From NCBI GenBank assembly GCA_963576725.1, contig OY755243.1:77727349-77791348 (forward strand): a stretch of DNA of 64,000 nucleotides, written 5' to 3'. This document shows, piece by piece, positions 29,237-39,705 of this stretch (the first letter of the stretch is position 1; every line of letters begins with the position of its first letter). The position numbers and the translations under genes were made by a program. Source of the DNA: Azorinus chamasolen (Eukaryota > Mollusca > Bivalvia > Cardiida > Solecurtidae). Below the pieces are notes generated by a model. It worked only from the letters and a program-made list of their open reading frames with translations. It ran no database searches and was not told where the DNA came from.

Positions 29237-29396
29237 GGGAGCAGTTTGATATAGGTTTACACTATATGCCTACTGGAGTATTTCAGGGTAATTATATAGG
29301 TATATAGTTTTTGACCTGTCAGTCCATCTGTGTGTCATAATACATTGTTGCTCGTCTAGCACTTTTATTTCTTGACCAATTTTTCTTAAATTTGCT

Positions 29397-29538
29397 TTAA
29401 CCCTTTCCCTGTTCTGAGTTTAGTCCAAATTTCAATACCTACAGAATATTCATTAACAAAATAGTTATAAAGAAATATGGATGGGTCTACTCTATTTGCA
29501 AATGCGTGAAAACATGTTTGTATGAGGGAAAGGGTTAC
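29397..29538. mobile_element. Family B MITE with deleted middle
   Basis: TTAACCCTTTCCCTGTTCTG and GTATGAGGGAAAGGGTTA ends are intact, but AAATATGGATGGGTCTACTC shows that the left core arm and centre are missing. Confidence 0.62.
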
Positions 29539-29760
29539 ACAATGTCATGAATAAAAGCTTGGATGATTTTAATTTTCAAGGGAATCTGTCATGGGGAAGC
29601 ACTTTTTTTCTCTGACAATGTGGTGGCGTGGGGTACCGGTATGTGAGCTTGCTCACTAAAGTTCTTCATTCAGGCAGTGGGGGCTGGTACCTCCTCAACA
29701 ATTATTTTTGGTATGCAAAACAGAGAAACCTTTTGGGATCAATTTAGTATTGTTTGTCAA

Positions 29761-30010
29761 TTAACCCTTCGCTTGCTATTCACGTCAATATACCTACCTG
29801 TAAATAGTGAAGACCCAGATGAGACAGCTCCTGCAGGAGCTGTCTCATCAGGGTCTGCACTATTTACAAGTTGATTGTGCAACCAGTGCACTCCACAGAA
29901 GTGATTGCACAGCGAAATACTTGTACACAGTGAAGATATATGTAATTATAGAAAAGGGCATGGGTAAAGAAGGAGAAATGTATTTTAAAATTCAGCAAGC
30001 GAAGGGTTAA
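29761..30010. mobile_element. TTAA MITE, family D (third copy, opposite orientation)
   Basis: Perfect ends CCCTTCGCTTGCT / AGCAAGCGAAGGG, TTAA on both sides, and the core GACAGCTCCTGCAGGAGCTGTC. It lies in intergenic DNA, reversed relative to the copies at 5380 and 6715. The open frame through it also appears in the other copies; it follows from the repeat and is not a gene. Confidence 0.87.
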
Positions 30011-30351
30011 TGTTTTTTACACTTCAGACATTCCTTCTTTTTCGTTATGTTTCTGTACATTTTGTATGGCTCTTGCCTTATGATGAACTAGTATGTAAAT
30101 CATTTGCACTCTAGCAGTGAATGTAAGCAGTTTGGATTTATTGTAAAAGAAGAGAGTTTTTCATATGAACTCTTTCCTGGCCATGCTGTTTAGTACTAAA
30201 ATGGTTTCAAGTTGTAGAAATTGCAATGTGGAAGTCTTTTTGTTTTCACAAACTTTAGGAAAATATGAACAGAACACATCTCTAAAGAGAAATGCAAGAT
30301 TTTGTTTTTAGATTTGAGAATTATAAGGTACAGCTTTTTCAAGTTACAATG

Positions 30352-30660
30352 TGTGTACATGAAAGGTTGAAAGAAACTAACTAGACAAAGTGTAAATAGT
30401 TCAGGTTGAAAGAAACTAACTAGACAAAGTGTGTAAATAGTTCATGAAAGGTTAGTTAATGAAAGGTTGAAAGAAACTAACTAGACAAAGTGCAAATAGT
30501 TCATGAAAGGTTGAAAGAAACTAACTAGATAGAGTGTTTAATAGTCCATGAAAGGTTGAAAGAAACTAACTAGACATAGTGCATAGATATTCCATGAAAG
30601 GTTGAAAGAAAATAACTAGACAATGTGTGTAAAAAGTTCATGAAAGGTTGAAAGAAACTA
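30352..30660. repeat. Minisatellite, unit about 46 bp
   Basis: About seven copies of CATGAAAGGTTGAAAGAAAC-TAACTAGACAAAGTGTGTAAATAGTT, with small differences. Confidence 0.8.
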
Positions 30661-30664
30661 AACT

Positions 30665-30857
30665 CCAGTAAAACCTCTCTATAACGACCACTAAATTGTG
30701 TTAATTAGTTGGTATTTAGAGCAGGTGGCTGCTTAAAGCAAGGTGAAAGTGAAACAGAACGCTCTGTTTAACTTTCACATTGCTTTAAGCAGCCACCTGC
30801 CTTTAACACAAAATAATTGATATAATTTAATGGTCATTATAGAGAGGTTTTACTGTA
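30665..30857. mobile_element. Foldback element with CAGTAAAACCTCTCTATAAC ends
   Basis: The ends CAGTAAAACCTCTCTATAAC and TATAGAGAGGTTTTACTG are inverted. The middle is a large hairpin (GCAGGTGGCTGCTTAAAGC ... GCTTTAAGCAGCCACCTGC). A sister lies at 44197-44398. The ends resemble Tigger/pogo termini. Confidence 0.72.
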
Positions 30858-30910
30858 GACTGGTTGTATGCACATTTTCATCTGTTTAGTGTCTCATACT
30901 ACATGTATTA

Positions 30911-31134
30911 TAATCCCTTCCCTGTTGAATATTCATGTAAGAAATAATGACAATGCAGATGTGTATTAGCTTAATTATGTGTGGTATTGGTAGACATTGC
31001 AGAGTCAGATCTGATAAAATTTCATAGGCAAACAGAACAGACCCTGATCAGGTGGCTCATACAGGATCCATATGATCTGGGTCTACTCTATTTGCAAAGT
31101 CATGAAAAAGCATTTATTTGAAGGGAAGGGTTTA
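30911..31134. mobile_element. Family A MITE, worn
   Basis: ATCCCTTCCCTGTTGAATAT at the left and GAAGGGAAGGGTTTAA at the right. The core GGTGGCTCATACAGGATCC is damaged. Confidence 0.55.
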
Positions 31135-31189
31135 ATACCTGTTAGATCGCTTATTGATTAAACACAAGATTCTTATAAAGCAGGTCAAT

Positions 31190-31566
31190 GCTTAATTCAG
31201 AGCAAAGGAAATGCAGATGCTCTTATGGAAGGTTATACAGAAAACATATGGGAGCTTTCTGCATTGCTTTTGTTCTGTATTAAGCTACCACCTGCCTTAT
31301 AGACCAAACCTTATTACACTGTTTAATGGTTGCCTAACACTTTCCCTCATAAAGACTTTTAGCACATTTGCAAACAGAGTAGACCCAGATCAGACAGCTT
31401 CTGTGGGAGCTGCATAATCAGATTCTGCTCTGTTTGCTTTTGAAATTATATGGATCTGATTTCACAGTTTCTGCCACTTATATTCATATACTATTATGAA
31501 AATTCAGCTTAATTTTCATGGTGTCATTATTTCTTACATGAATATTCATGAGGCAAAAATGTTAAA
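31190..31566. mobile_element. Worn foldback repeat, then a family A/B hybrid MITE
   Basis: 31190-31285 keeps AAAGGAAATGCAGATGCTC / GGGAGCTTTCTGCATTGC arms and TTAAG ends. 31333-31566 combines a family-B-like left end (CACTTTCCCTCATAAAG) with a family A right end (CATGAATATTCATGAGGC...TTAA). The core is CAGCTTCTGTGGGAGCTG. Confidence 0.5.
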
Positions 31567-31655
31567 GAAGTAGTTATTGTAGGTGAACTCAGGGTTAATG
31601 GTAGGTGTAGACTCAGGTCAACTGTATCAGGCCAAGGTCTGCATTGTTAGGTGTA

Positions 31656-31898
31656 TTAACCCATTACTCTATGAATATTCACAAAAGAGATGATGACATG
31701 AATACTAATTAGATTAATTTTTAAAATGTCATACTAATACATGAACTTTTTGCCAAAGCAGAAACTGGAGAATCAGGTCTATATTATTTCATAAGCAAAC
31801 AGAGCAGACCCTGAGATGGCCCCTATAGGAGCCGTCTGATCTAGGTCTACTCTGTTTGCAAAGGTGTAGAAAGGTGTATTTATGGAGTAAAGGGTTAA
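31656..31898. mobile_element. TTAA MITE, family A
   Basis: TTAACCCATTACTCTATGAA ... GGAGTAAAGGGTTAA. One core arm has lost a few bases (CCCTGAGATGGCCCCTATAGG). Confidence 0.72.
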
Positions 31899-32122
31899 TG
31901 GAAAAATTAGTTGGTTCTCATGGCTGATAGTGCTGACTCTGATTAGATTGTTTCCAATATGGCAACTGATCTGTGATGTCTGAGTGCCTTTTTCCCCCAT
32001 GATACAGCACAAATGATTTGTGTAAATATATTTTTGATACTCTCTACATGATACTCATAACATGATTTTTTTGTTATTGTTTACTTTGTATATCTTGTTT
32101 GTTTTTAACAAGGTATTAACCC

Positions 32123-32372
32123 TTAACTCTTTGGGCGCCAATGTCACCTGTTGGCGGCACCATTGAAAACAGTGCAGTTCCAGGTCAGATGCCGCCTTGA
32201 AGGCGGCATCTGACCTGGGATTCACTGTTCTCTGTATTATTTTAGCCCAAGCATACAGGTTTTTAAAAACAAATGTTTTACTGATATACCTTTATTATTG
32301 AGTTTAGAATTATATTTAATATGAAGTTATTATTGCAGACGACACTTTTAAATTTGGCGCCAAAAGAGTTAA
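32123..32372. mobile_element. TTAA MITE, family E
   Basis: TTAA flanks with inverted ends CTCTTTGGGCGCCAA / TTTGGCGCCAAAAGAG. The core CAGATGCCGCCTTGAAGGCGGCATCTG differs from the GCTCC cores of families A to D, but is bordered by the related words CAGTTCCAGGT and ACCTGGGATTCACTG. Confidence 0.8.
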
Positions 32373-32409
32373 CCTGCTGAATAATTGAAACGCCTCCTCC
32401 TTTTCTGAA

Positions 32410-32777
32410 TATTAATTCAACAAAAACTTGTATCATAAGCAAACAGAGCAGATCCTGATCAGGCAGCTCCTACTGGAGCCTTCTGATCTGGGTCTACTTT
32501 CTTTGCAAAGGTGTAGAAAGGCATATTTGTGGAGTGAAGGGTTTATATAATTAATGAAACCCATATTGACAGGTTTGAACGCTTTACTCAATGAATATTC
32601 ATGTGAGAAGTTATGACATCATGAATATTAATTTGATTATTTTTATTATGGCATATGAACACAGAGCATTTTCACTCAGGCAGAATCTGTAGAAATAGAT
32701 CTATGTCATACCATAAGCGAACAGAGCAGACCCTATTAGATGGCTCCTGTTATAGGTGTAAAAGGTTTAAATTAACC
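32410..32777. mobile_element. Two worn family A MITEs
   Basis: 32410-32551 holds a core (CAGGCAGCTCCTACTGGAGCC) and right arm. 32577-32777 holds the left arm (GAATATTCATGTGAGAAG) and a partial core (AGACCCTATTAGATGGCTCC). Confidence 0.5.
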
Positions 32778-32899
32778 CTTTATCTGATGAATATTCATGA
32801 ATATATGAAAAGGAATGTCATTGCCTTGACAAAAAGCTGGGAAACAGATATGTAACAAAAGCTACAGATAAAGGAGCATACTCGAGTACTAAAATCGTT

Positions 32900-32995
32900 T
32901 TTTCTTCACCAAACCCTATGTTGTGACTACTCTTTAGATACATCTCGAAACGATAATTCTAAAGAGTGGTCACAATATAGGGTTTGATGGAGAAA
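32900..32995. mobile_element. Hairpin element, third copy
   Basis: TTTCTTCACCAAACCCTATG / TATAGGGTTTGATGGAGAAA outer arms enclose a slightly damaged CTCTTTAGA...TCTAAAGAG hairpin. Confidence 0.62.
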
Positions 32996-33053
32996 TACAG
33001 AAGTTATTCTTGAGAATGTTTTGACTCGCACATCTTATCTAGACCTGTGTGTA

Positions 33054-33298
33054 TAGTCCAGACAAATTCACCTGATGTTAGTGACCCCTATTAGCATAAT
33101 TTCACACTTCGCTGCATTTCTAAATATAGCTTTGGGACACTTTGATATCGTACGATGTGGCATGGGATGGCAAGTGGTAAGATAGTGAGATCGTGCATTT
33201 TAGTCACCCTTCGCTGGCGATTATTGATTTATACTGCGTCATCTCACTGTAAGTTATTCATGCATAAAGGTCAACGTCATGTGAATTTGTCTGGACTA
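33054..33298. mobile_element. MITE with perfect 16-bp inverted ends and TA target site
   Basis: GTCCAGACAAATTCAC and its exact complement GTGAATTTGTCTGGAC lie at the ends, with TA on both sides. Total length is about 245 bp. The arms show further weak similarity inward. There is no coding capacity. It is Tc1/mariner-like by target site. Confidence 0.78.
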
Positions 33299-33374
33299 CA
33301 TGTATATTATATAAGCAAACAGAGGAAACTCTAGTCAGATAGTTCCTACAAGGTACACCCCGTTTGCAAATGAA

Positions 33375-33601
33375 TTAAACCATTCTCTCATATGTTATTA
33401 TTAGATCCAACCTCTGAATAAATCTACCGAAAAGGAGCATTAACTAGAGAAAAGAAAAAATTTAGAATTTTATCGTTTGAAACAATTGTGATAAATAGAG
33501 CATTTGCTCCTATAGGAGCAAATGCTCTTTTTATCACAATTGTTTCAACAGGTGACTTTTGCAGAGGCGTCAAAAGGCTTCAATATGAGGGGATGGGTTA
33601 A
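33375..33601. mobile_element. TTAA MITE, family C (reverse)
   Basis: TTAAACCATTCTCTCATATG ... GAGGGGATGGGTTAA. The core GCATTTGCTCCTATAGGAGCAAATGC is a perfect 26-bp palindrome. Confidence 0.75.
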
Positions 33602-34006
33602 GAGGTGGAATTATCAAGTAAAGAGTTCAGTTTACAACAGAGAACATTAGATACAAGTATTGCAATTGTATACAGATCCAGACACATGACAAATGCTGTC
33701 AAATGGGACAGTAAAATTGTTTGTCTTTCAAAGATTATATTTTGCTATTGTTTTCTAGCATTTAAATGATGGTCTAGGGTTTATTGCATTAAAAGGTTGA
33801 TATGAAATAGTTTAAAGATATAGGTTCAATACAAAAAAGGTATAAGGTGCAACTTTATGCAGTGATAAAAAGAGATGAGCCTAACAATTTGTATTGATAT
33901 ATCTATATAATACATGACATAGTATACCAATATGAGATATCTTACTGATATATAAGCATGATATATATATATTTTTTGATATGTATGAAGCTTGTACCTG
34001 TTAAGT
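33602..34006. other. AT-rich intergenic stretch, nothing recognised
   Basis: Many ATAT words occur (33890-33980). No gene or known element was seen. Confidence 0.4.
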
Positions 34007-34205
34007 AAAACCCCTCCATACCGGAAATCTAGTGAAGAAGAATCAAGATACTTATAGGCAGGGCGCTGCTTAATGCAGGGTGAAAGTCATACAGAAAGCT
34101 CCTAGAGGAGCTTTCTGCACGAGTTTCACCCTTCATTAAGCTGCCACTTGTTACCAAGACTGATATTTATACTAAATTGAACGTCTGGTTTAAAGGGTTT
34201 TTTCT
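34007..34205. mobile_element. Foldback repeat with AAAGCTCCTAGAGGAGCTTT centre
   Basis: The arms GCTTAATGCAGGGTGAAAGT and AGTTTCACCCTTCATTAAGC surround the centre. Weaker outer ends read TAAAACCCCTCCATAC. Confidence 0.62.
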
Positions 34206-34311
34206 GCACATAATACATGACATAGAATACCCGTATGAGACTTTTTACTGGTATACAAGCAATTTAATGCAATGATGAGATGCATGTATGTCCTGTTATA
34301 TTAACTTAACA

Positions 34312-36056
34312 AGAGCACCGCAAGACGGGGCAATATACGCCCGAAGGCTGTTCTATAAAATTATGTTGAAAAATAAAGGAGCAGTTAGTTGCACAAGAAA
34401 TTGCTACCCGAAACTATCAAAGGGCAATAACTCCAGAATGAAAAATGATATGAGAGTTATCTCACTGATATGCACAACTACACATCAATATCTATCATTC
34501 CTGAAAGTTTGAAGAAATTATGTTGAAAAATAAAGGAGGAGTTAGTTGCACAAGAAATTGCTACCCGAAACTATCAAAGGGCAATAACTCCAGAATGAAA
34601 AATGATATGAGAGTTATCTCACTGATATGCACAACTACACATCAGTATCTATCATTCCTGAAAGTTTGAAGAAATTATGTTGAAAAATAAAGGAGGAGTT
34701 AGTTGCACAAGAAATTGCTACCCGAAACTATCAAAGGACAATAACTCCAGAATGAAAAATGATATGAGAGTTATCTCACTGATATGCACAACTACACATC
34801 AGTATCTATCATTCCTGAAAGTTTGAAGAAATTATGTTGAAAAATAAAGGAGGAGTTAGTTGCACAAGAAATTGCTACCCGAAACTATCAAAGGGCAATA
34901 ACTCCAGAATGAAAAATGATATGAGAGTTATCTCACTGATATGCACAACTACACATCAGTATCTATCATTCCTGAAAGTTTGAAGAAATTATGTTGAAAA
35001 ATAAAGGAGGAGTTAGTTGCACAAGAAATTGCTACCCGAAACTATCAAAGGGCAATAACTCCAGAATGAAAAATGATATGAGAGTTATCTCACTGATATG
35101 CACAACTACACATCAGTATCTATCATTCCTGAAAGTTTGAAGAAATTATGTTGAAAAATAAAGGAGGAGTTAGTTGCACAAGAAATTGCTACCCGAAACT
35201 ATCAAAGGGCAATAACTCCAGAATGAACAATGATATGAGAGTTATCTCACTGATATGCACAACTACACATCAATATCTATCATTCCTGAAAGTTTGAAGA
35301 AATTATGTTGAAAAATAAAGGAGGAGTTAGTTGCACAAGAAATTGCTACCTGAAACTATCAAAGGGCAATAACTCCAGAATGAAAAATGATATGAGAGTT
35401 ATCTCACTGATATGCACAACTACACATCAATATCTATCATTCCTGAAAGTTTGAAGAAATTATGTTGAAAAATAAAGGAGGAGTTAGTTGCACAAGAAAT
35501 TGCTACCCGAAACTATCAAAGGGCAATAACTCCAGAATGAAAAATGATATGAGAGTTATCTCACTGATATGCACAAATACACATCAGTATCTATCATTCC
35601 TGAAAGTTTGAAGAAATTATGTTGAAAAATAAAGGAGGAGTTAGTTGCACAAGAAATTGCTACCCGAAACTATCAAAGGGCAATAACTCCAGAATGAAAA
35701 ATGATATGAGAATTATCTCACTGATATGCACAACTACACATCAGTATCTATCATTCCTGAAAGTTTGAAGAAATTATGTTGAAAAATAAAGGAGGAGTTA
35801 GTTGCACAAGAAATTGCTACCCGAAACTATCAAAGGGCAATAACTCCAGAATGAAAAATGATATGAGAGTTATCTCACTGATATGCACAACTACACATCA
35901 GTATCTATCATTCCTGAAAGTTTGAAGAAATTATGTTGAAAAATGAAGGAGGAGTTAGTTGCACAAGAAATTGCTAACGGACGGACGGACAGACGGACAG
36001 ACGGACGGACGGACGACATGCGCCATACCATAATACGTCCCTTCGGGCGTATAAAA
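34312..36056 (+). mobile_element. Pearl/Helentron-like element with 10 units of 157 bp
   Basis: Opens AACAAGAGCACCGCAAGACG with CAATATACGCCCGAAGG. Ten near-identical 157-bp units follow (word GAAGAAATTATGTTGAAAAA at 34511, 34668, 34825 and so on), then (ACGG)n at 35979-36016, and the end hairpin ACGTCCCTTCGGGCGT-ATAAAA. The inverted CGCCCGAAGG / CCTTCGGGCG pair near the two ends is the usual subterminal signal of this class. The units differ at only a few positions. Confidence 0.85.
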
Positions 36057-36105
36057 AGGTATCCTGGGCATTTTTTACTGATATAAAGTGATATGTACAG
36101 CTATT

Positions 36106-36312
36106 GTTATCCCTTTTCCCTATGTGGTGTTCATCTAAGAAATAATGACCTAATAAATATGTATTAACCGGTTTTATAATGGCATATGAACACACAATAT
36201 TTTTGCTATGGCAGAAACTGTAGAATCAGATCTGTATGTTTTTATTAGCAAACAGAGCAGACCCTAATCAGACTACACTTAGAGGATCCATCTACACTGT
36301 TTGCAAAGGCAT
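36106..36312. mobile_element. Family A MITE, worn
   Basis: Left arm words (AAGAAATAATGACCTAATAA, TATGGCAGAAACTGTAGAATC) and AGAGCAGACCCTAATCAGAC are present. The right half of the core is lost. Confidence 0.5.
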
Positions 36313-36338
36313 CAAAATGTGTCCATATCAGTCTCCAT

Positions 36339-36500
36339 GCTTATAAAGCTTTTAGTTGAGTCTGAGTTCGTTCTCAAGTTTTTGATTGGTCAGATTTGAG
36401 CCTTTGGCTCAAATCTGACCAATCAAAAGCTTGAGAACTCAAATCTGACCAATCAAAAGCTTGAGAACGAACTCAGACTCAACTAAAAAGCTTTATAAGC
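36339..36500. repeat. Long foldback with inner ATTGGTCAGA / TCTGACCAAT arms
   Basis: GCTTATAAAGCTTTTAGTTG...GAGTCTGAGTTCG pairs with CGAACTCAGACTC...CAACTAAAAAGCTTTATAAGC. The inner hairpin GATTGGTCAGATTTGAGCC / GGCTCAAATCTGACCAATC is followed by one extra tandem copy of the right arm (CAAATCTGACCAATCAAAAG). A relative lies at 45081-45207. Confidence 0.75.
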
Positions 36501-36622
36501 ATTGACCCAGGTAAAGGGTTATTGATAAAGTTTTGTACTCAACAATTTTAGCTTGTATTTATAAAAGGAACCTATTAGTATCTCCCGGTAAACTTTGCTG
36601 ACCAATTGTTTTTTTTATTGAT

Positions 36623-36850
36623 TTAACCCTTTCCTTGTTGAATATTGAATTGAGAAATAATGACATCATGAATATTTGTTGAAATTTTTATAGTGGCCTA
36701 TAAACACAAGAGTTGTTGGTATTGGTAGAAACTGTAGAATCAAATCCATTTTATTCCATAAACAAACAGACATACCCTGATCAGACAGCTCCTGCAGGAG
36801 CCTTCTGAGCCGGGTCTACTCTGTGTAAGAAAAGGCATTTTCTATCAAGG
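36623..36850. mobile_element. Family A MITE
   Basis: TTAACCCTTTCCTTGTTGAA opens it. The core CAGACAGCTCCTGCAGGAGCC has a damaged right end. Confidence 0.58.
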
Positions 36851-37530
36851 AAAGACCGATAATTAAGTGGTAAAGGGATGTGCAATTGATTCTTATGATT
36901 GAAAGGGATTTACCCCCAAGAAACTTTACTGGTTTTATAAATTGCTAAGTAGTAGTTGTTATCTACTGTTAAAAAGGATATGCAAAAAACTTGCATGATT
37001 GATAGATTTATACATTCACAACAATTTAATTACTGATCCATATAAAGATATGTGCCGACAAAACCATCAAATGGTATGATCACATGCTATTTTGATATTT
37101 ACTTTTATGAAATAGCATATGTTAATGGTACAATAAAGATCAAAAGATGAAACCGAGTCTATTTGTATTCATCTTCCAGGACAAAAGATACTAAGTTATA
37201 AATACCCCATCCTGAACATTGACACAGGGAGAGAAGTTAACAGCATGAATAACTTCGTCATCTGCAACACGTTTCCGTTTATTAGCTCTTTTATAATCAT
37301 TACCACTGTAACAAACAATTTGGATCCTGATGAGATGCTGAGTTACTTGTAGTTTCATCTGGATCTAAACTGTTTACACAAGTAATTGCAGATATGATAC
37401 TGGCAGCAAATTTCTTATAACAGCTATACAATTGCAACTACAGTGTTCATTACATAATCTCTCTCTTACAAATGACTATTTTAGATATTCAAAGGACTTG
37501 TTTTAGCACTTAATTTTACAGTTTTTTTAG
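36851..37530. other. Intergenic, one short palindromic repeat
   Basis: 37306-37390 holds ACAATTTGGATCCTGATGAG ... TCATCTGGATCTAAACTGTT, the same family as at 4391 and 27771. The rest was not recognised. Confidence 0.4.
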
Positions 37531-38113
37531 CTCGCCAGAGTACAAAGTGCTCAGGGTCACCTTTTGTGGTAGCCTGATGTCTTTCGTCCTTCGGCGTATG
37601 TCGTACATAACTTTTGTAGAGGACATGAACATGATGCTATGTGCCAAATATGAAAGCTGAGAACCTTCCAGTTTCAGAGGAGAAGATTTTCAAAGTTTTC
37701 ACTATACGTTTCTATTTAAAACTGGCCACCCCTGGGGCGGGGCCAATTTTGACCTCAAGGGCATAATTTATATAACTTTTGTACAGGTGTTGAACATAAT
37801 GCCATGTGCCAAATATGAAAGCTGAGAACCTTCCATTTTCAGAGGAGAAGATGTTCAAAGTTTTACTATATGTTTCTATAGAAAACAAGGCACCCCTGGG
37901 GTGGGGCCAATTTTGACCCCAGGCGCATAATTTATATAACTTTTGTAGAGGACCTGTAGATGATGCTATGTGCCAAAGATGAAAGCCGAGAACCCTGTAG
38001 ATTCAGAAGAGAAGATTTTTAAAGGTTCAAGTTGTTGACGACTGACGATGGACAACGCACGCCGACGGACGACAGACACAAGGCGATCACAAAAGCTCAC
38101 CCTGAGCTAAAAA
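37531..38113. mobile_element. Pearl-type element with end hairpins at both sides (head-to-head)
   Basis: The left end reads TTTTTAGCTCGCCAGAGTAC...GCTCAGGGT, the reverse of the normal final hairpin. The right end reads ATCACAAAAGCTCACCCTGAGCTAAAAAC, the normal final hairpin after a GACGGACGAC repeat. About two core units lie between. A normal element has this hairpin at one end only. Confidence 0.62.
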
Positions 38114-38234
38114 CATCCAACTGATATTCATGGTGTCATTATTCATGCAGTAAAGGGTTAAAGGGCCATGTTTCAGTGTCATTTACCATATTCAATTATA
38201 TTTTATTTAGGCCAACATAGGACTGTGTTCTAAA

Positions 38235-38880
38235 ATCAATATAAGTGATACTGGCTGGGCAGCATTTCCTCATGGTACAAAATATTTACGCAGTTTCATT
38301 GTATAACTCAAAATAGTTTCTGAGATATGGCTCCCGACAGACACTTATGCTATATTGTTCTCATACAAGGAGCCGTAACTCTGGTGTTCCCAATCAAAAT
38401 TGAATTAGACTTGCAAAGCCGAATGTTATTATGCTACTTAACATTTTCACGAAGTTTCAAACGAAAATTCTAACTTGTTTCTGAGAAATGGCTCGGTACA
38501 TTTTTCGCAAACAAAGGGCCATAATTCTGGTGTTCCAAGGTAAATAAGAATAATGCTTGCAGAGCCGCATGTCCTTATGCTACTTAACATTTACTCCAAG
38601 ATTCATGGAAAAACTTCATACAATTTCTGAGAAATCGCTCCAGACACGCGCAAACTTCAATGTTTGGCAACCAAAGGGCCATAATTCAGTGTTCCACGGT
38701 CAACGTGAGTGATTCTTGCATGCCCACATTCTGTTAGTACTTAAAATTTACACAAAGTTTCAATGAAAAACTCCCAACTTTTTTTGAGATACAACTCTGG
38801 GGCGTACGTACGTATGCACTGACCGACGGACAACGCCAAAACTATATACCTCCACCTTTGGCAGGGGATAATAAGATAAA
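38235..38880 (+). mobile_element. Pearl-type element, about 3.5 degenerate units
   Basis: Units of about 165 bp share GGGCCATAATTCTGGTGTTCC and TACTTAACATTT words. They are followed by a short GTACGTACGTATGCACTGAC/GACGGACAACG repeat and an end reading TATACCTCCACCTTTGGCAGG-GGATAATAA. The opening end was not found. Confidence 0.6.
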
Positions 38881-38989
38881 TGTTACATTTTTAGTTTAAG
38901 AAGAACAAGAGAGTCGTCACGGGTGACAAATGCCCCCAAAGTGTTTGACACCGAAATGCATTTTGGCGGAAAAACAATACAATGTAATG

Positions 38990-39350
38990 CAGGTGTAACA
39001 TGAAATTTTGATGCTGTTAAAAATGACACAGGAGTCAGTTCTTAACATTAGAAACAGAACCTTTGACGATTATGATAGCTAAGAAAAGAGCCAAGGGTCA
39101 AAACTTAGTTAAAAAGGACCCTAAGTCATTCTCAACGTTAAAAAGGACCCTGGGTTGATTGTCAACGTTAAAAACAGATCCTGGGTAAATTCTTAACGTT
39201 TTAAAAAAAAAGACACGGGGTCAAATTTCAATATTAAAAAACATACTGTGTTGATTGTTACTGTTAAGTTGATTCTTAACGCTTAAGAAAGACCCTATGT
39301 CGATCCTTAACGTTAAAAACATACCCTCAGTCAATTCTAAACGCATGGTC
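38990..39350. repeat. Degenerate minisatellite with AACGTTAAAAAGGACCCTG word
   Basis: About nine imperfect copies of CTTAACGTTAAAAA-GACCCTGGGTCGATT, 33-40 bp apart. Confidence 0.6.
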
Positions 39351-39439
39351 AAAGTTTCATGTAACACTGGCTCTTAGCTGCAACAGAAGTTACCTAATAT
39401 GGATCTACATTCTTTGCATAAGCATGTATAGCATCTGAT

Positions 39440-39705
39440 TTAGGTAGTGTTGTAAGCAAGCAATGAAGACCCAGTAGCTCCTACAGGAGCTGTCTGATAT
39501 GGGTCTATATTGTTATAATGCTGTAATTCATCTGAAAGTTCTGACACTGCAAGTATTTGAACAGCATGGCCTACCCATGTATGAATAGTATTTAGAGCTC
39601 TTTATAATGTCTGATTCATGCTAATGTAGCTGCAAACAGTGTAGACCCTGTAGTTTGATTTGGGTCTACACTGTTTGCCTAAGCATACCTGTCCAATACT
39701 TACAA
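39440..39705. repeat. Two short palindromes of the GTAGACCC...GGGTCTAC type
   Basis: 39462-39515 holds AGACCCAGTAGCTCCTACAGGAGCTGTC...GGGTCT. 39631-39680 holds GCAAACAGTGTAGACCCTG...GGGTCTACACTGTTTGC. These are MITE core remnants. Confidence 0.5.

Noticed and set aside
34312..36056. Regular 157-bp repeats as a possible CRISPR-like array
   Set aside because: The repeats are contiguous, with no unique spacers, and the ends and the ACGG microsatellite match pearl-type transposons of a eukaryotic genome.
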